NCBI RefSeq assembly: GCF_038502225.1
Contig: NC_091357.1
Span: 4,680,225 to 4,744,224 of the forward strand
Reading direction: 5' to 3'
Origin: Cherax quadricarinatus
Lineage: Eukaryota; Arthropoda; Malacostraca; Decapoda; Parastacidae
DNA: 64,000 bases
Positions 8,016 through 18,213 of this stretch are shown in pieces (positions within the stretch are counted from its first letter, which is position 1; every line of letters starts with the position of its first letter). The position numbers and the translations under genes were made by a program. Under the pieces are notes generated by a model. It did not search any database and had not been told where the DNA came from. It saw only the letters and a program-made list of their open reading frames with translations.

Positions 8016-8603
8016 AATATGACGACGACCTTTAATAACGTGATGGTCGTAGTCATTACCTCACAGTTACGTATCCGAATCAGTATTGTGTCATGTGTTT
8101 ATTGCATTTTATTGGAAAAAACGCAAATCGTAAACACTAGTTTGGAAAATTTTGGTGCTACGTTGGTCACTCCTAATGCCCAAGTGTTTGCAATCTCGCT
8201 TTTTCCAAAAAACCTGTCGACATACAATTTATACCTATTGTAGTTAATTATATCTCAAGTCTGGTTTAGTGGAGTTATAATCCAGTCTGCCGTCCTGGCT
8301 GCCACACTGCCCACTCAGTCACATTATTTCAAATAATTTCATACACAAAATATACATTATAATCACCGAGATAGGCGATAATAATGTAGGTTTAGCGCTT
8401 CTTTTTTATTATAATAAAGCCCGTACTCTGGGAAGGGAGACAAGAGGATATATACCTGGGTATATTGCTAGCCAGGACTATTCGAGAAGAGCTAAACCCG
8501 TGTTCAAATTCAAATTTAAAATTTATTTCCACAGGATACTTTGTACAGAAATGGATGACATTTGATAACGCATGTAGAATATTCATGGTTATACCTAAGT
8601 ATA
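8016..8603. other. No recognised gene; one SINE-alpha tail
   Basis: GGTTTAGCGCTTCTTTTTTA then TTATAATAA at 8388-8417 is an isolated tail module. The rest, including 8420-8600, shows nothing I recognise. Confidence 0.4.
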
Positions 8604-8735
8604 CCTGGAGAGGGTTCCGGGGGTCAACGCCCCCGCGGCCCGGTCCGTGACCAGGCCTCATGGTGGATCAGGGCCTGATCAACCAGGCTGTTACTGTTGG
8701 CCGCAGGTAAACCGACGTACAAACCACAGCCATGT
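8604..8735 (-). mobile_element. LINE-D 3' end
   Basis: The last about 130 bp of LINE-D on the minus strand: the C-terminal codons (AASSNSLVDQALI-type) and the palindromic GGGGGTCAACGCCCCC. On the minus strand the 3' terminus reads CAGGTATACTTAGGTATAAC, a short tandem repeat typical of CR1-superfamily 3' ends. Confidence 0.8.
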
Positions 8736-8984
8736 CATGTGTAGAGCATTTCGGGAAAGCTTAAGCCTAACTTTAAACTACGGGGACAATTAACATTATA
8801 TAATTGTGGAAAATAATTTCCCAAAATTATACTGTATATTTTTTATAATGTAAATCTTCTGTCTTTCAACAAACCGGCCGTATCCCACTGAGGAAGGGTG
8901 GCCCAAAAAAGGAAAACAAAAGTTTCTCTTATAATGTAAATATACCTGATTAATACATTACTATTGCTCTAAAGTGTATTTTAA
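8736..8984. other. Unrecognised, with one dispersed phrase
   Basis: GGCCGTATCCCACTGAGG at about 8877 recurs as GGCCGTCTCCCACCGAGG at 30504, so it is a small dispersed repeat. The rest is AT-rich. Confidence 0.4.
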
Positions 8985-9155
8985 AGAAGAGAACCGACAG
9001 GGAAGCTCTGCGCCTGCGCTGACGAGCATGGGGGAGTCGCCATGTTTTGAATTGACCGAGACAAACGTTAGTGAAAATCGGAAGAATTTTCGTCGCTCTA
9101 GGGGTTATATTGGGCTTAAAACCTTTCATATAGGAGCCGAAATTGTTGGATTTGC
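8985..9155. promoter_or_regulatory. Promoter-like module, copy 1 (NRF1-type site)
   Basis: Contains TGCGCCTGCGC (9009-9019), a near-palindromic NRF1-type site, and ATGGCGAC on the minus strand (YY1/initiator-like), within CpG-richer DNA. It aligns base by base, with gaps, to 10155-10325 (TATTTNAAANAAGAG, GAACC.A.G, TGCGC.TGCGC, TTTTGAAT, ATAT.GGC). Either a duplicated host promoter or part of an unknown transposon. Confidence 0.4.
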
Positions 9156-9477
9156 AGTCCTGCATAACGTGAACATTAGGCGAGTGGGCAGGACGGTCCA
9201 GGAACCCCAGCTAAGTCATGTCTATTTACGTTGGAATTCTGGCCAGTATTTTTTTCATAAATTTAGGCAGGGGGGTTGGTATGACACACCGTAATCTCCA
9301 GACTAATTGGTGAGTCTAATTATTATAAATTCTCCTTCATTGTATATGTATTCACATTTTAAATTTAATATACAGTCCACATATTTATATTAATGTTTTT
9401 ACCAGAATTCCTGGTGATGTATATTTCATTTGAAATTAATATAGGTCAAGAGTGACTTGTGGAGAGAGAGATTATAT
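9156..9477. other. No recognised feature
   Basis: AT-rich spacer; no family phrase or coding signal. Confidence 0.35.
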
Positions 9478-9622
9478 GATGTTGGTGAGGGGCTCTTGAT
9501 TTAGGGAATTGGATCTGTGCTCCAGTTCCCCAAATTAAGCCTGAATGCCTTCCACCCCCCCCCCAGGCGCTGTATAATCCTCCGGGTTTAGCGCTTCCCC
9601 CTTGATTATAATAATAATAATA
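9478..9622 (+). mobile_element. SINE-alpha copy, slightly 5'-truncated
   Basis: Lacks the CCCCTCAAGGAAGGTTCC head and starts at GATGTTGGTGAGGGG. It ends with TTGATTATAATAATAATAAT. No clear target duplication beyond 4-5 bp. Confidence 0.8.
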
Positions 9623-9835
9623 TGGTAGGTATCGAAGGACATTTTTTGTGACCTAGGTGTCCTAAAATTCCTGCTTGTCTCTGTAACCTTGATAAAGAAT
9701 ATTATCTTTGTTACCATTTACTGGTATGTATCTTATGAGTTACATCCCCAGGTAAATTCAATTCTCCACAATAGTGTATACAAGGACAATAAATGTATGC
9801 ACACTAAAACTGATTCAATGAGTATATAATGAATA

Positions 9836-10084
9836 AATAATAATAATAATAATATCTTTATTTACTACAAGTACATGTAGTGGCATACTATTATATAGAA
9901 AGCCGCTTATTATGCTGAACATTTTGGGCAAATTAGATCAGTTTTGTCCCAGGATGCGACCCACACCAGTCGACTAACACCCAGGTACCCATTTTACTGA
10001 TGGATGAACATAGACAAGCGATGTAAGGAAACACGTCCGATGTTTCCACCCCTTCGCTGGGAATCGAACCCGGACCCTCACTGT
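9836..10084 (-). mobile_element. tRNA-derived SINE (family T), near full length
   Basis: Minus strand order: B-box GGTTCGATTCC (10060-10070), GAAACATCGGACGTGTTTCC, a region with AGTAAAATGGGTACCTGGGT, GTTAGTCGACTGGTGTGG, then a tail ACTACATGTACTTGTAGTAA followed by AAATAAAGAT and (ATT)n (9836-9855). The A-box part of the head is truncated at about 10084. The defining member of the family in this window. Confidence 0.85.
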
Positions 10085-10154
10085 GGAAAATTTTTTAATT
10101 TTCCGAAACTATAGTGCCTAATAGGTGTTTAATGTGTCTATATGGGTCAAAAAT

Positions 10155-10325
10155 GTATTTGAAAATAAGAGTAGAACCAAGAGTTCCCTTTGCGCATGCG
10201 CGGATGTGCGGGAGGGAGTGGCGCGTATTGTTTTGAATGGTGGTGAGGAAGCTGAGAAAACATGGAACCACGAAATTGACGTTCACGGTGGCCTAAGGAT
10301 TAATATAGGCCTCATTTCATAATAA
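10155..10325. promoter_or_regulatory. Promoter-like module, copy 2 (perfect NRF1 palindrome)
   Basis: TGCGCATGCGC at 10191-10201 is a textbook NRF1 palindrome, in CpG-rich sequence next to GGAGGGAGTGGCGCG. Homologous to 8985-9155. No TATA box, as expected of an NRF1-type housekeeping promoter. It sits at the upstream edge of a non-repetitive segment that ends in a strong splice donor at 10918. Confidence 0.5.
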
Positions 10326-10917
10326 GAAGTGTCGTAATTGTTCCTGGTGGAGAGTGAGGGAACGGGATTTACGGGACCACAGTAATAGAGTGGTAAAAGT
10401 GTGATAAGAGAAGGACCGGGTGACTGACGCGTCACAATAGACTGTGTCCTGGGGAAAATTACCCTTGGATTAATCATCACGCATCGGTCTCAGATCTTAA
10501 TGGAGTGACCTCTAGTTTGTATAATAGTTATGAGACGTTAAATCGTCTTGTGAATTGTAATGTAATTAATGATAATAACGCTAAGTTAAGAGAATATGTG
10601 AAGTGAAATAAGTCGTTTGCTCCGAGTGAACACGCTAGACCTCGTTGTTAACGAGACGAGGAAAGGGAAACTCCTTGAGTCACGATGTCTAAAGCAGGAC
10701 AAACCAGCGGATACCTCGTCCTGCTGGAATGAGAATCGTGTCGGTGTAGCAGGACATCGAAAATGAGATGGTGAATCAAGAAATGAGGAATATCAATCAC
10801 CCACAGTTAAGTAACCCTTCTAGTTATAGCAACCTTAGACTGGCCAGTAGTGGTATGTTATAATTAGATAGGTTACGAGTGATCCAGCTACATCAAGTGA
10901 CCACCAGAGAACATCTG
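10190..10917 (+). other. Candidate non-coding first exon (possible GOGAT 5' UTR)
   Basis: About 730 bp with higher CpG density than its surroundings, free of recognised repeats. It is bounded upstream by the NRF1 site and downstream by CATCTG|GTAAGTATT, a near-consensus 5' splice site (GT at 10918-10919). It has stops in all plus frames, so it would be untranslated leader. The only host coding exon downstream on this strand is at 48477, which would imply a 37.6 kb intron. Seen: composition, motif and donor. Inferred: exon status and the link to GOGAT. Another gene, or no exon at all, remains possible. Confidence 0.35.
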
Positions 10918-11265
10918 GTAAGTATTGGGATTATGTACAAATGTTTTCCTTGACGGATGTATCCAGGTGTATCCTACCCCCCTCCCCTTCATTCAGCTAA
11001 ACTAATATAATCTATACAGTCCACAATTAATTAGTAGCACCGCACTTGTGGGTGCTACCCAATCCATACTGGTCTCGGATAGATATGGATAAGATTGTGA
11101 GGTCGAGGGGACCACTTGGTGCGACCAGGGGTGGTTAAGTTTTCTCACATGTCTACACGGGGTGACTACGGTAAACAATATGATTGTCTCCCAATGAGAT
11201 TACTGGTATGTATATAATGTTGAGGTACATACAGGTAAGCACCCTAGAAAATTTTCCATACTCAC
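10918..11265. other. No recognised feature
   Basis: Unique-looking sequence downstream of the candidate donor; nothing identified. Confidence 0.35.
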
Positions 11266-11310
11266 TGTGTGAAGCGAGAGCTTTTGCCACCAGGCCACGG
11301 GGCAACGTTA
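11266..11310 (-). repeat. tRNA-like SINE head fragment
   Basis: Minus strand GTTGCCCCGTGGCCTGGTGG, then CAAAAGCTCTCGCTTCACAC, matches the 5' head of SINE-T (compare 6990-7026). The body is absent. Confidence 0.5.
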
Positions 11311-11461
11311 GTTATATGTAAATAGATGTGTATCACTGGAAGGCATTCTAGTTCGATTCAAGAGGAGGATAACTCTAGTTCCTTGGATCAAGATTCCTTT
11401 ATTGGCATCAATAAAGAGCATAGAAAAAACAAACAAAATAGAGGTTGGGTGGAGGTGCGCA

Positions 11462-11515
11462 CGCAGCAGCAGCAGCAGGAGGGGGGAGGGGCAGCAGCAC
11501 CAGCAGCAGGCAGTA
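11462..11515 (+). repeat. Imperfect (CAG)n tract
   Basis: Two CAG-rich blocks separated by GGAGGGGGGAGGGG. Short ORFs on both strands pass through it, but neither resembles a known protein. Confidence 0.6.
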
Positions 11516-11897
11516 CGCGCGCAGTTGTCCAGGGAAGAGCACGTTGCTGTAACTGCTGCTCTCCAGTGACTTAATTTGTGTATTCACACCCACCATATTC
11601 ATTGACAAAGCAAGATTATCTCACTTTCGTTATCCTGCGAGTAAAGCTTCACTGAAATACTAGACCTAATATATGCTTGGAAACTGGTTGCTGTGAGAGT
11701 AGCGTTTTTGGCCTTAATTAACGTGCCACATCTTCCCCTGTTACGTAAATATCTGCACTTCACAGCATCTGCAAGGTATGTAGTGATTATCTTCACTAAA
11801 TAACAATGCACCGTCTTGAGAAAGAGATATAACTATGTTGTTAGAGATATCGTTAATGACTGAAACTTGTGGGGTTTCTCAAGCTGGAGGTTCCGGC

Positions 11898-12054
11898 CCC
11901 TCAAGGAAGGTTCCTTGATGTTGGTGAGGGGCTCTTGATTTAGGGAATTGGATCTGCTTCAGTTCCCCGAATTAAGCCTGAATGCCTTCCACATCCCCCC
12001 CCCAGGCGCTGTATAATCCTCTGGGTTTAGCGCTTCCCCCCTTGATTATAATAA
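11898..12054 (+). mobile_element. SINE-alpha copy 3
   Basis: Full-length 157-bp copy with perfect 13-bp target-site duplications TGGAGGTTCCGGC (11885-11897 and 12055-12067). Its tail is short, ending in ATAATAA. Confidence 0.92.
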
Positions 12055-12239
12055 TGGAGGTTCCGGCTGTGGGATTTTTTATTTTATTTTTGGGGAAAGT
12101 TTAACAAAAACATTAAAAAATTCCAAATATTTTAACTTCCTTTCGTATTTATATACGTAAATTGCAAAATTGTGTATTGTTGGAAGCAGGAGCCGGCTGG
12201 TCTTCACACCCTCCCCACACTACGGCTATTACATATGAT

Positions 12240-12660
12240 GTGCTCGTGTGTGTGGTACCAGGGGTCGAGTCTCAGCTCCTGGTCACTCTAACTTAGTCGC
12301 TACTAGGCTCACCTGGCTTTAGAGTACCTCTTCTTAAAGCTATGTGGGTTCCGCCGCTTCCACGTCATTCTCCACTTCGTTCCACTTCTGATTACTCTCA
12401 GGGTGAAGAAATGGCTCCTAAACATCCCTGTCTCAACTTTATCAACTTGCAGCTGTGCCCCCATGTTCCCGTTTCCCATCTCTCAATGTCCCTATTCAAC
12501 CTATTGATCCCTCTCAGTGTTTTGTACTTTATATCATCCCTAGTCTCATCGTTTTCGTGTATCAGGCTGAGTTCCCTTATCCTCTCCCCATTGGACGTGC
12601 CCCTTACCTCCGTGACTAGTCTCGTTGCTAACCTCTGCACTTGTACCATTTTCTTGAAAT
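12240..12660 (-). pseudogene. CR1-like LINE, C-terminal RT fragment and 3' end
   Basis: The minus strand encodes QRLATRLVTEVRG, RIRELSLIHENDETRDDIKY and RGINRLNRDI, the post-RT region of a CR1-like ORF2. It then continues in another frame to a 3' end containing CAGGAGCTGAGACTCGACCC. 48935-49395 is a second, better copy of the same family. No catalytic motifs remain. Confidence 0.7.
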
Positions 12661-13030
12661 GTTTGACTAGGTGTATTATACATCGTGTATATATAAATGT
12701 ATGATATTAATACCACGCCTTGGATGTTATGTACATTATGTATATGAGCTGGCTTGGTTTAATGTATACAAATATCCCTGGTATTAGTGCACAGGTAGAT
12801 TGTAATCTTGTTAACCCTCTCAGTTGGTAGGACTTTAATACCAGAAGTACGCCTGTCCACCACTGAAGTGGAAACTGCCAGTGCACGTCATGTCACCCAC
12901 ACTGTCAGAAGTTGTACTTGCACGGTATCAAGACTACTATTTTGTGGTTAAACTATACTACCGCCAGGAATTTTTAACACTATCAAGTCCACTCTTCGGT
13001 GTTTAAATTATTGATAACACAGCCCTTTAG
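12661..13030. other. No recognised feature
   Basis: AT-rich. No coding signal or repeat phrase seen. Confidence 0.35.
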
Positions 13031-13034
13031 TGCT

Positions 13035-13185
13035 GGTACCTCGTAGCTCAGGGGTAGCCAAGGAACCCGGGTCTAGTCTCGAGCGGGATGAGCCTCGTGA
13101 GCAAGTGAAACATTTGCTCACTTAAAGATGTCCTGATCCATAGAATTAGAGCCCAGTTACGGCTCATTTTCCAGATGTATAGCTT
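13035..13185 (+). repeat. tRNA-derived SINE-like sequence (second family)
   Basis: A perfect A box TAGCTCAGGGG (13044-13054) is followed about 20 bp later by a degraded B box (GGTCTAGTCTC). Unlike SINE-T, the following body has an internal inverted repeat around AGTGAAACATTTGCTCACTT. Confidence 0.5.
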
Positions 13186-13239
13186 CTATGGGTTTAGGAA
13201 ATGGTAATCCTAACACCTGCTGCTCCTGTTCACATAGCG

Positions 13240-13450
13240 GTAACTGTACTTGGGTGTTAGTCGACTGGGGGACCGTTGGCAAAGCTCTCGTTTCACATGC
13301 TGTGTCCGGGTTCGATTCCCAGCAGGGATTGAAACATTGGACGCGTTTCCTTACACCTGTTTTCCTGTTCACCTAGCAAGTAGGCAGGTTCCTTACTCCG
13401 GTTGCCCCGTTCACCTAGGTACCTGGGTGTTAGTCGACTGGGGTGGGTAT
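13240..13450 (+). mobile_element. tRNA-derived SINE (family T), head and partial body
   Basis: A head with a perfect B box GGTTCGATTCC (13309-13319) is followed by GAAACATTGGACGCGTTTCC and GGGTGTTAGTCGACTGG. The last phrase also occurs just upstream (13250-13269), so two partial copies are in tandem. The A/T-rich tail is missing. Confidence 0.75.
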
Positions 13451-13754
13451 TTAGCTTAGAAGTGACATGGTTATTTTCTTTATCCTGGGTTAAAACCTTA
13501 TATTTGTCCCAACTGAACTACTACTGCAGTTTTTCCTACCTATAGCATCAGCCGTACCTTACACAACAATTTTAGTGACAGGCAAACTTGTGTCGCTTTT
13601 TATTCCCTCTTCTGTGTCGTGTGTATATTGTCCCAGGTGCAATGTGGTCTCAATGATTTTACCACTCCCTCCTTGTGTGTATTTGTTTGTGTATTTGTGT
13701 ATGTATAATTTTGTATTTATTTTTGTGAACATACCAAATGCTGACGCCGGTCAG
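13451..13754. other. No recognised feature
   Basis: No gene or repeat recognised; T-rich low-complexity patches near 13670-13730. Confidence 0.35.
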
Positions 13755-13940
13755 AAACTGGTGGGATAAGTGTAGTAGTCTTCAAGAGGAAACTGGACAA
13801 GTACCTCCTTCAGGTGTCAGATCAACCAGACTGTGATGGATATGTGGGTCAGCGGGCTGCCAGCAGCAACAGCTTGGTTGACCAGGCCAGACTCTTCTGG
13901 TGCAGAAGAGTCTGGCCCGAGGCTGGTCTCCGAGAGTAGA
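13755..13940 (+). pseudogene. LINE C-terminal tail (LINE-D relative)
   Basis: The plus strand reads VVVFKRKLDKYLLQVSDQP, then CDGYVGQRAASSNSLVDQA, the C-terminus of a LINE-D-like ORF2. It ends in a 3' part with a hairpin (CCAGACTCTTC/GAAGAGTCTGG, 13880-13908). The 3' UTR differs from LINE-D proper, which suggests a sister subfamily. Confidence 0.7.
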
Positions 13941-14286
13941 AACTCTCGAAACAAATCAAAGGTATGAAGAAACCGCTTGTAACGTGCCCTCGTGCAGATA
14001 TCTCCCCAATTATGTATAACTTTGACTCATTTTCTAGCAAGCACAAAAGTCTTTTGCTGGGTCCCTGGACATTCCGATGTTCAGGGCAGTGAACATGCAG
14101 ACTGCTGCACGGTTATCCATTCAGGACCTCCAGATTTTCTCTAGGGGTATTTCCTTTACTATTTTTTAATTTATTGGTACTAAAAAATTTCACAGCCGGG
14201 CTCATATGTAAATATTCTAGTGTCAAGGTTACGGGGAGATTGAACACCCTTAATACCAACAATAACACTATGTAATTGCGAGAATA
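13941..14286. other. No recognised feature
   Basis: Nothing identified. Confidence 0.3.
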
Positions 14287-14289
14287 GTG

Positions 14290-14640
14290 AGCGAATTGAT
14301 AGATTTACGTCTTAAGGATGTTCTTTTATTTTCTTTCTTTTTACATACCCTACCAATCGCGTCCAACCTCTTCAGAATCTCCCACAATCATTGTCATCAG
14401 CAAAAAGCATCTGCGACAGCTCCTACCTTGTGTTACTCTTTATCTTTTAATCCCACACCTCTTGCCATCAACCGAGCATTCACTTCTCTTACAACCCCAT
14501 CTATAAATACATTGAACAACCATGGTGACATCACACATCCCTGTCTAAAGCCTACTTTTACTGAGAAACAATCTCCCTCCCCACCTCTGCAACCACTTGC
14601 AAAGTTGGTCCTCATTAGACCCTCCCCCCCCCCCCACCCA
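14290..14640 (-). pseudogene. RTE-type LINE, RT palm fragment
   Basis: The minus strand encodes VKVGFRQGCVMSPWLFNVFI, the motif-B region typical of RTE/BovB-type reverse transcriptases. After a deletion it continues to LFADDN, a damaged motif C (normally FADD plus a hydrophobic). Both sides are truncated. A C-run/A-run at 14625-14655 lies just upstream. Confidence 0.75.
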
Positions 14641-15104
14641 CCAAAAAAAAAAAGTTATATAAAGCAGTGTTTGTTTTTGACCATCTTCCCACCGTTGTCG
14701 GGTTTGGGAGTCTTCCCTCTAGGGTTACGTATTGTGCACACATTACTCATACATAACACGTAGAGAAACAACCGGCACCACTCTTGAGGACTCTGGATGC
14801 ATTGTCCGTCCAACATTTGTAAGTGTCCTGCTTATCAGTGCATGCAGCATTCACTTCCAGCTAAACCGCACCAACTCGAGTCACTCAGACTTGTTTGCTG
14901 AAAGCCCCGCCTTTGATGCAGACTGACATTTTTAAACGAAGCTAACCCATTGCACGAACTTTGATTTCAGTTTTGCTTGGGGTATAACCCCCCCCCAAAA
15001 AAAAAAAAAAAAAAAAAAGAAAACTAACCCTTTATACTGCCCTTCCTCACTTTTTTTAAGGTTTTGCACATTACTCCCTGCAGCATTGTGTGACACTAAG
15101 GGGT
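14641..15104. other. Unrecognised, with C/A homopolymers
   Basis: Contains the poly(C)-poly(A) run 14990-15019, which may be a retroposon tail on the plus strand. Nothing else identified. Confidence 0.35.
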
Positions 15105-15284
15105 GTAATAATAAGAAGAACATAAGAACGAAGGAACACTGCAGAAGGCCTACTGGCCCATGCGAGGCAGGTCCAAGTCTCCTACCGGCTTAAGCCAATG
15201 CACCCAACCTAGTCAGGTCAGGTCACATTGACTTAAGGGAGGAACACGGCAACCGACCTGGTAGCACAAGCTATCAGGTCTAAC
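15105..15284 (-). other. CR1 element 3' UTR and terminus
   Basis: Follows the ORF2 stop at 15285. On the minus strand the end reads GTTCTTATGTTCTTCTTATT, then ATTA, the short tandem-repeat 3' terminus characteristic of CR1 elements. The phrase GGCCTACTGGCCCATGCGAG on the plus strand recurs, diverged, at 28040-28070. Confidence 0.75.
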
Positions 15285-16899
15285 TCACACCCACCCACAT
15301 CTACTCATGTATTTATCCAACCTATTTTTAAAGCTACACAACGTTCTGGCCTCTATAACGGTACTTGGGAGTTTGTTCCACTCATCCACAACTCTATTAC
15401 CAAACCAGTACTTTCCTATATCCTTCCTGAATCTGAATTTTTCCAACTTAAAACCATTGCTGCGAGTCCTGTCTAGGCTAGATATTTTCAGCACACTATT
15501 TACATCCCCTTTATTTATTCCTGTCTTCCATTTATACACCTCAATCATATCCCCCCTAATTCTACGTCTTTCTAGAGAGTGCAGTTTCAGGGCCCTCAGT
15601 CTATCCTCATAGGGAAGGTTTCTGATACATGGGATCAACTTTGTCATCCTCCTTTGTACATTTTCCAGAGAATTTATATCCATTCTGTAATACGGTGACC
15701 AAAACTGTGCAGCATAATCTAAATGAGGCCTAACCAAGGATGTATAGAGTTGAAGAACAACCTGAGGACTCCTATTATTTATGCTTCTTGATATGAAGCC
15801 AAGGATTCTATTAGCTTTATTGCGAACACTTATGCACTGTTGTCTTGGTTTCAGATTACTGCTAACCAGAACTCCTAAATCTTTTTCGCAATCCGTAATA
15901 TTAAGATCTACATTATTTAGTTTATATGTGGCATGGTTATTGTCCTGTCCAACATTTAGAACTTTGCATTTGTCTATATTAAACTGCATCTGCCACTTCT
16001 CCGACCACTGCATCAGTCTATTCAAATCTTCCTGGAGTGCTCGAATGTCCTCGTCAGAATGAATTCGACGGCCTATTTTGGTGTCATCGGCAAACTTGCC
16101 GATGTCGCTCTTTGTGCCCTCATCTATGTCGTTTATGTAGATTGTGAACAGCAGGGGGCCCAACACTGACCCCTGTGGAACACAGCTCGTGACGCTTCCC
16201 CACTCTGATTTCTCCCCATTTATGCAAACTCTCTGCTGCCTATTTGTCAACCATGCCTCTATCCAGGAAAAAAATTCTCCTCCTATTCCATGTGCTTTAA
16301 TTTTCCTCAATAGTCTCTGATGTGGGACCCTGTCTGAAGTCCATATACACAATATCATATTCATTACCATGATCTACCTCCTCAAATACCTTAGTGAAAA
16401 AAGTTAATAAATTCGTAAGGCAGGAACGCCCCTTTGTAAAACCATGCTGAGATTCGTTTATTAATTTATGCTTTTCAAGGTGGCTACGAACTGCCTCGGC
16501 AATTATCGATTCCATAAATTTTCCCACTATGGAGGTTAGGCTTATTGGTCTATAGTTCGAAGCAAAGGACCTGTCACCTGTTTTGAAAATAGGTATCACA
16601 TTTGCCATTTTCCACTTATCTGGCACCATGCCAGTTTGTAGTGATATATTGAAAAGATTAGCCAAAGGTGTGCTAAGCTCCTCTTTACATTCCTTTAGAA
16701 CCCTTGCATACAGTTCATCAGGGCCTGGGGATTTGTTAGGTTTTAATTTATCTATTTGCCTAAGGACCATGTCACTTGTGACCCTAATAGTGCACAGTTT
16801 ATTATCGTCCTGTTCTACATAATTTATCATTACTGGAATATCGCTGGTATCCTCCTGTGTAAAAACTGAGAGGAAGTATGTGTTAAAAATTCTACACAT
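15285..16899 (-). pseudogene. CR1 ORF2: reverse transcriptase domain
   Basis: On the minus strand, 16297-16899 carries KPNKSPGPDELYARVLKE, NYRPISLTSIVGKFMESIIA, HGFTKGRSCLTNLL and the start of motif A (YDIVYMDF). 15285-16370 carries VPHQRLLRKIKAHGIG, PQGSVLGPLLFTIYIND, the catalytic FADDTKIG and a long thumb/C-terminal region ending at 15285. An 11-bp deletion at about 16330 removes the KAFD part of motif A, keeping the first catalytic aspartate but losing the steric-gate Phe, and shifts the frame. This is the main lesion, so the copy cannot make active enzyme. Similarity is continuous with 16900-17215 upstream. Clade CR1, by the FADDTKI box, ORF1 type and 3' end. Confidence 0.88.
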
Positions 16900-17215
16900 T
16901 TCCTTATCACTGTCAGTGAGCTGACCCGAGGAACTTTTGAGTGGGCCTATCTTGTCCCTGATCTTACTTCTGTATACCTGAAAGAATCCTTTTGGATTAG
17001 TCTTCGATTCTCTTGCAACTTTAACCTCATAATCTCTTTGCTTTTCTAATTCCCTTTTTTATTTCTCTCTTTAATTGAATATATCGATTTCTCAGTTGCC
17101 CCTCTCCTCTTTTGATTTGCCTATATATGCCTCTCTTTTGACCAATCAGATATTTTAATCTATTGTTCATCCATTTAGGATCATTTTTTTGATCTGATTT
17201 CCCTATTTGGAACAT
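16900..17215 (-). pseudogene. CR1 ORF2: linker between endonuclease and RT
   Basis: Encodes NDPKWMNNRLKYLIGQKR, KREIKKGIRKAKR and, in another frame, NPKGFFQVYRSKIRDKIGPL, the usual basic linker of CR1 ORF2. Two frameshifts occur here: one in a 7-T run at 17184-17190 and one near 17055 in a T-rich stretch. Confidence 0.8.
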
Positions 17216-18213
17216 AATTTGACTGAGCAGCTAGAACTATGCCCTGGAAAGCATCATATCGGCAACCATCACCACCTACCTGACCCTTAGTCAGGTCATT
17301 CCAGTTCAGCCCACCTAAGTAATTTTTCAGTCCTATGAAATCAGCCAAGCGAAAGTCAGGGACGGAGACTTGATTGCCATTATTAGGGGAATTCCATGAT
17401 ATATTAAAACTGAGTGATTTGTGATCACTTTCCCCAAGCTCATCATTAACCTCAAGATTATTAATTAGTGTTTCCCTACTGGCAAGAACCAAGTCAAGGA
17501 GGTTATTTCCCCTAGTTGGCTCTGTCACAAACTGTTTTAAAAAACAATCCTGGATCGTATCAAGAAAGTCACCTGACTCAAAATTTCCTGTCAAATTGCT
17601 CCAGTCAATCTGTCTATAGTTGAAATCTCCCATTAGCACAACATTTTCGTATGTAGATGCCTTACGAATTTCGTCCCATAGAAGTTTACTGCACTCCCTA
17701 TCAAGATTTGGGGCCCTGTAAATCACACCCAAAATTAGTTTTTCTCGGCCCTCGAGAAGCTGTAACCAAACAGATTCAGTGGCTGACGCTTCTAATTTAA
17801 TATCTTGTCTAACACAACAATTTAAATTGTCTCTGACATACATCGCTACTCCACCACCTTTCCTGTTGACCCTGTCAGTGTGGAATAATTTATAGCCTTG
17901 TATGTGACATTCAGAGGGCATCTCTCTATCTTTCAGATTGAGCCAGGTCTCTGTTATAGCAATAATATCTGTTTCCTGCACTTGCAATTAATCTTAGCTC
18001 ATCTATCTTATTTCTTACACTCCTGCTATTAGTATAGTAAACCTTAAGGGAGCTAGTCCCTTGCTGCCCTCTGCTGTCCCCCTTTGTTTGCTGACCTGAT
18101 CTATTGTCTTTATTTATAACTTCATGCTGAATGCCTTTTATACATTTACTGTTTCCAACCCAAGTGTTGCAACCTGCTTGTTTCCCACACACACCCATAC
18201 CTCTATTTTCCAT
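17181..18213 (-). pseudogene. CR1 ORF2: N-terminus and APE-type endonuclease
   Basis: ORF2 starts at ATG 18213-18211, sharing one base with the ORF1 stop (TGATG). The N-terminal segment (17926-18213) has KVYYTNSRSVRNKIDELRL. After a frameshift near 17985 the endonuclease follows (17181-17987) with IIAITETWLN, GGGVAMYVRD, VVLMGDFNYRQIDW, LLDLVLAS and ESDHKSLSF. These are the expected metal-binding Glu, Asp/Asn and SDH residues of APE-type nucleases, which nick target DNA to prime reverse transcription. Only the frameshifts break it. Confidence 0.85.

Noticed and set aside
14287..14763. 158-residue plus-strand ORF
   Set aside because: Antisense to the RTE fragment; Pro/Lys-rich low complexity at its end.
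15307..16062. Plus-strand ORFs opposite the CR1 reverse transcriptase
   Set aside because: Antisense shadows of the minus-strand ORF2.
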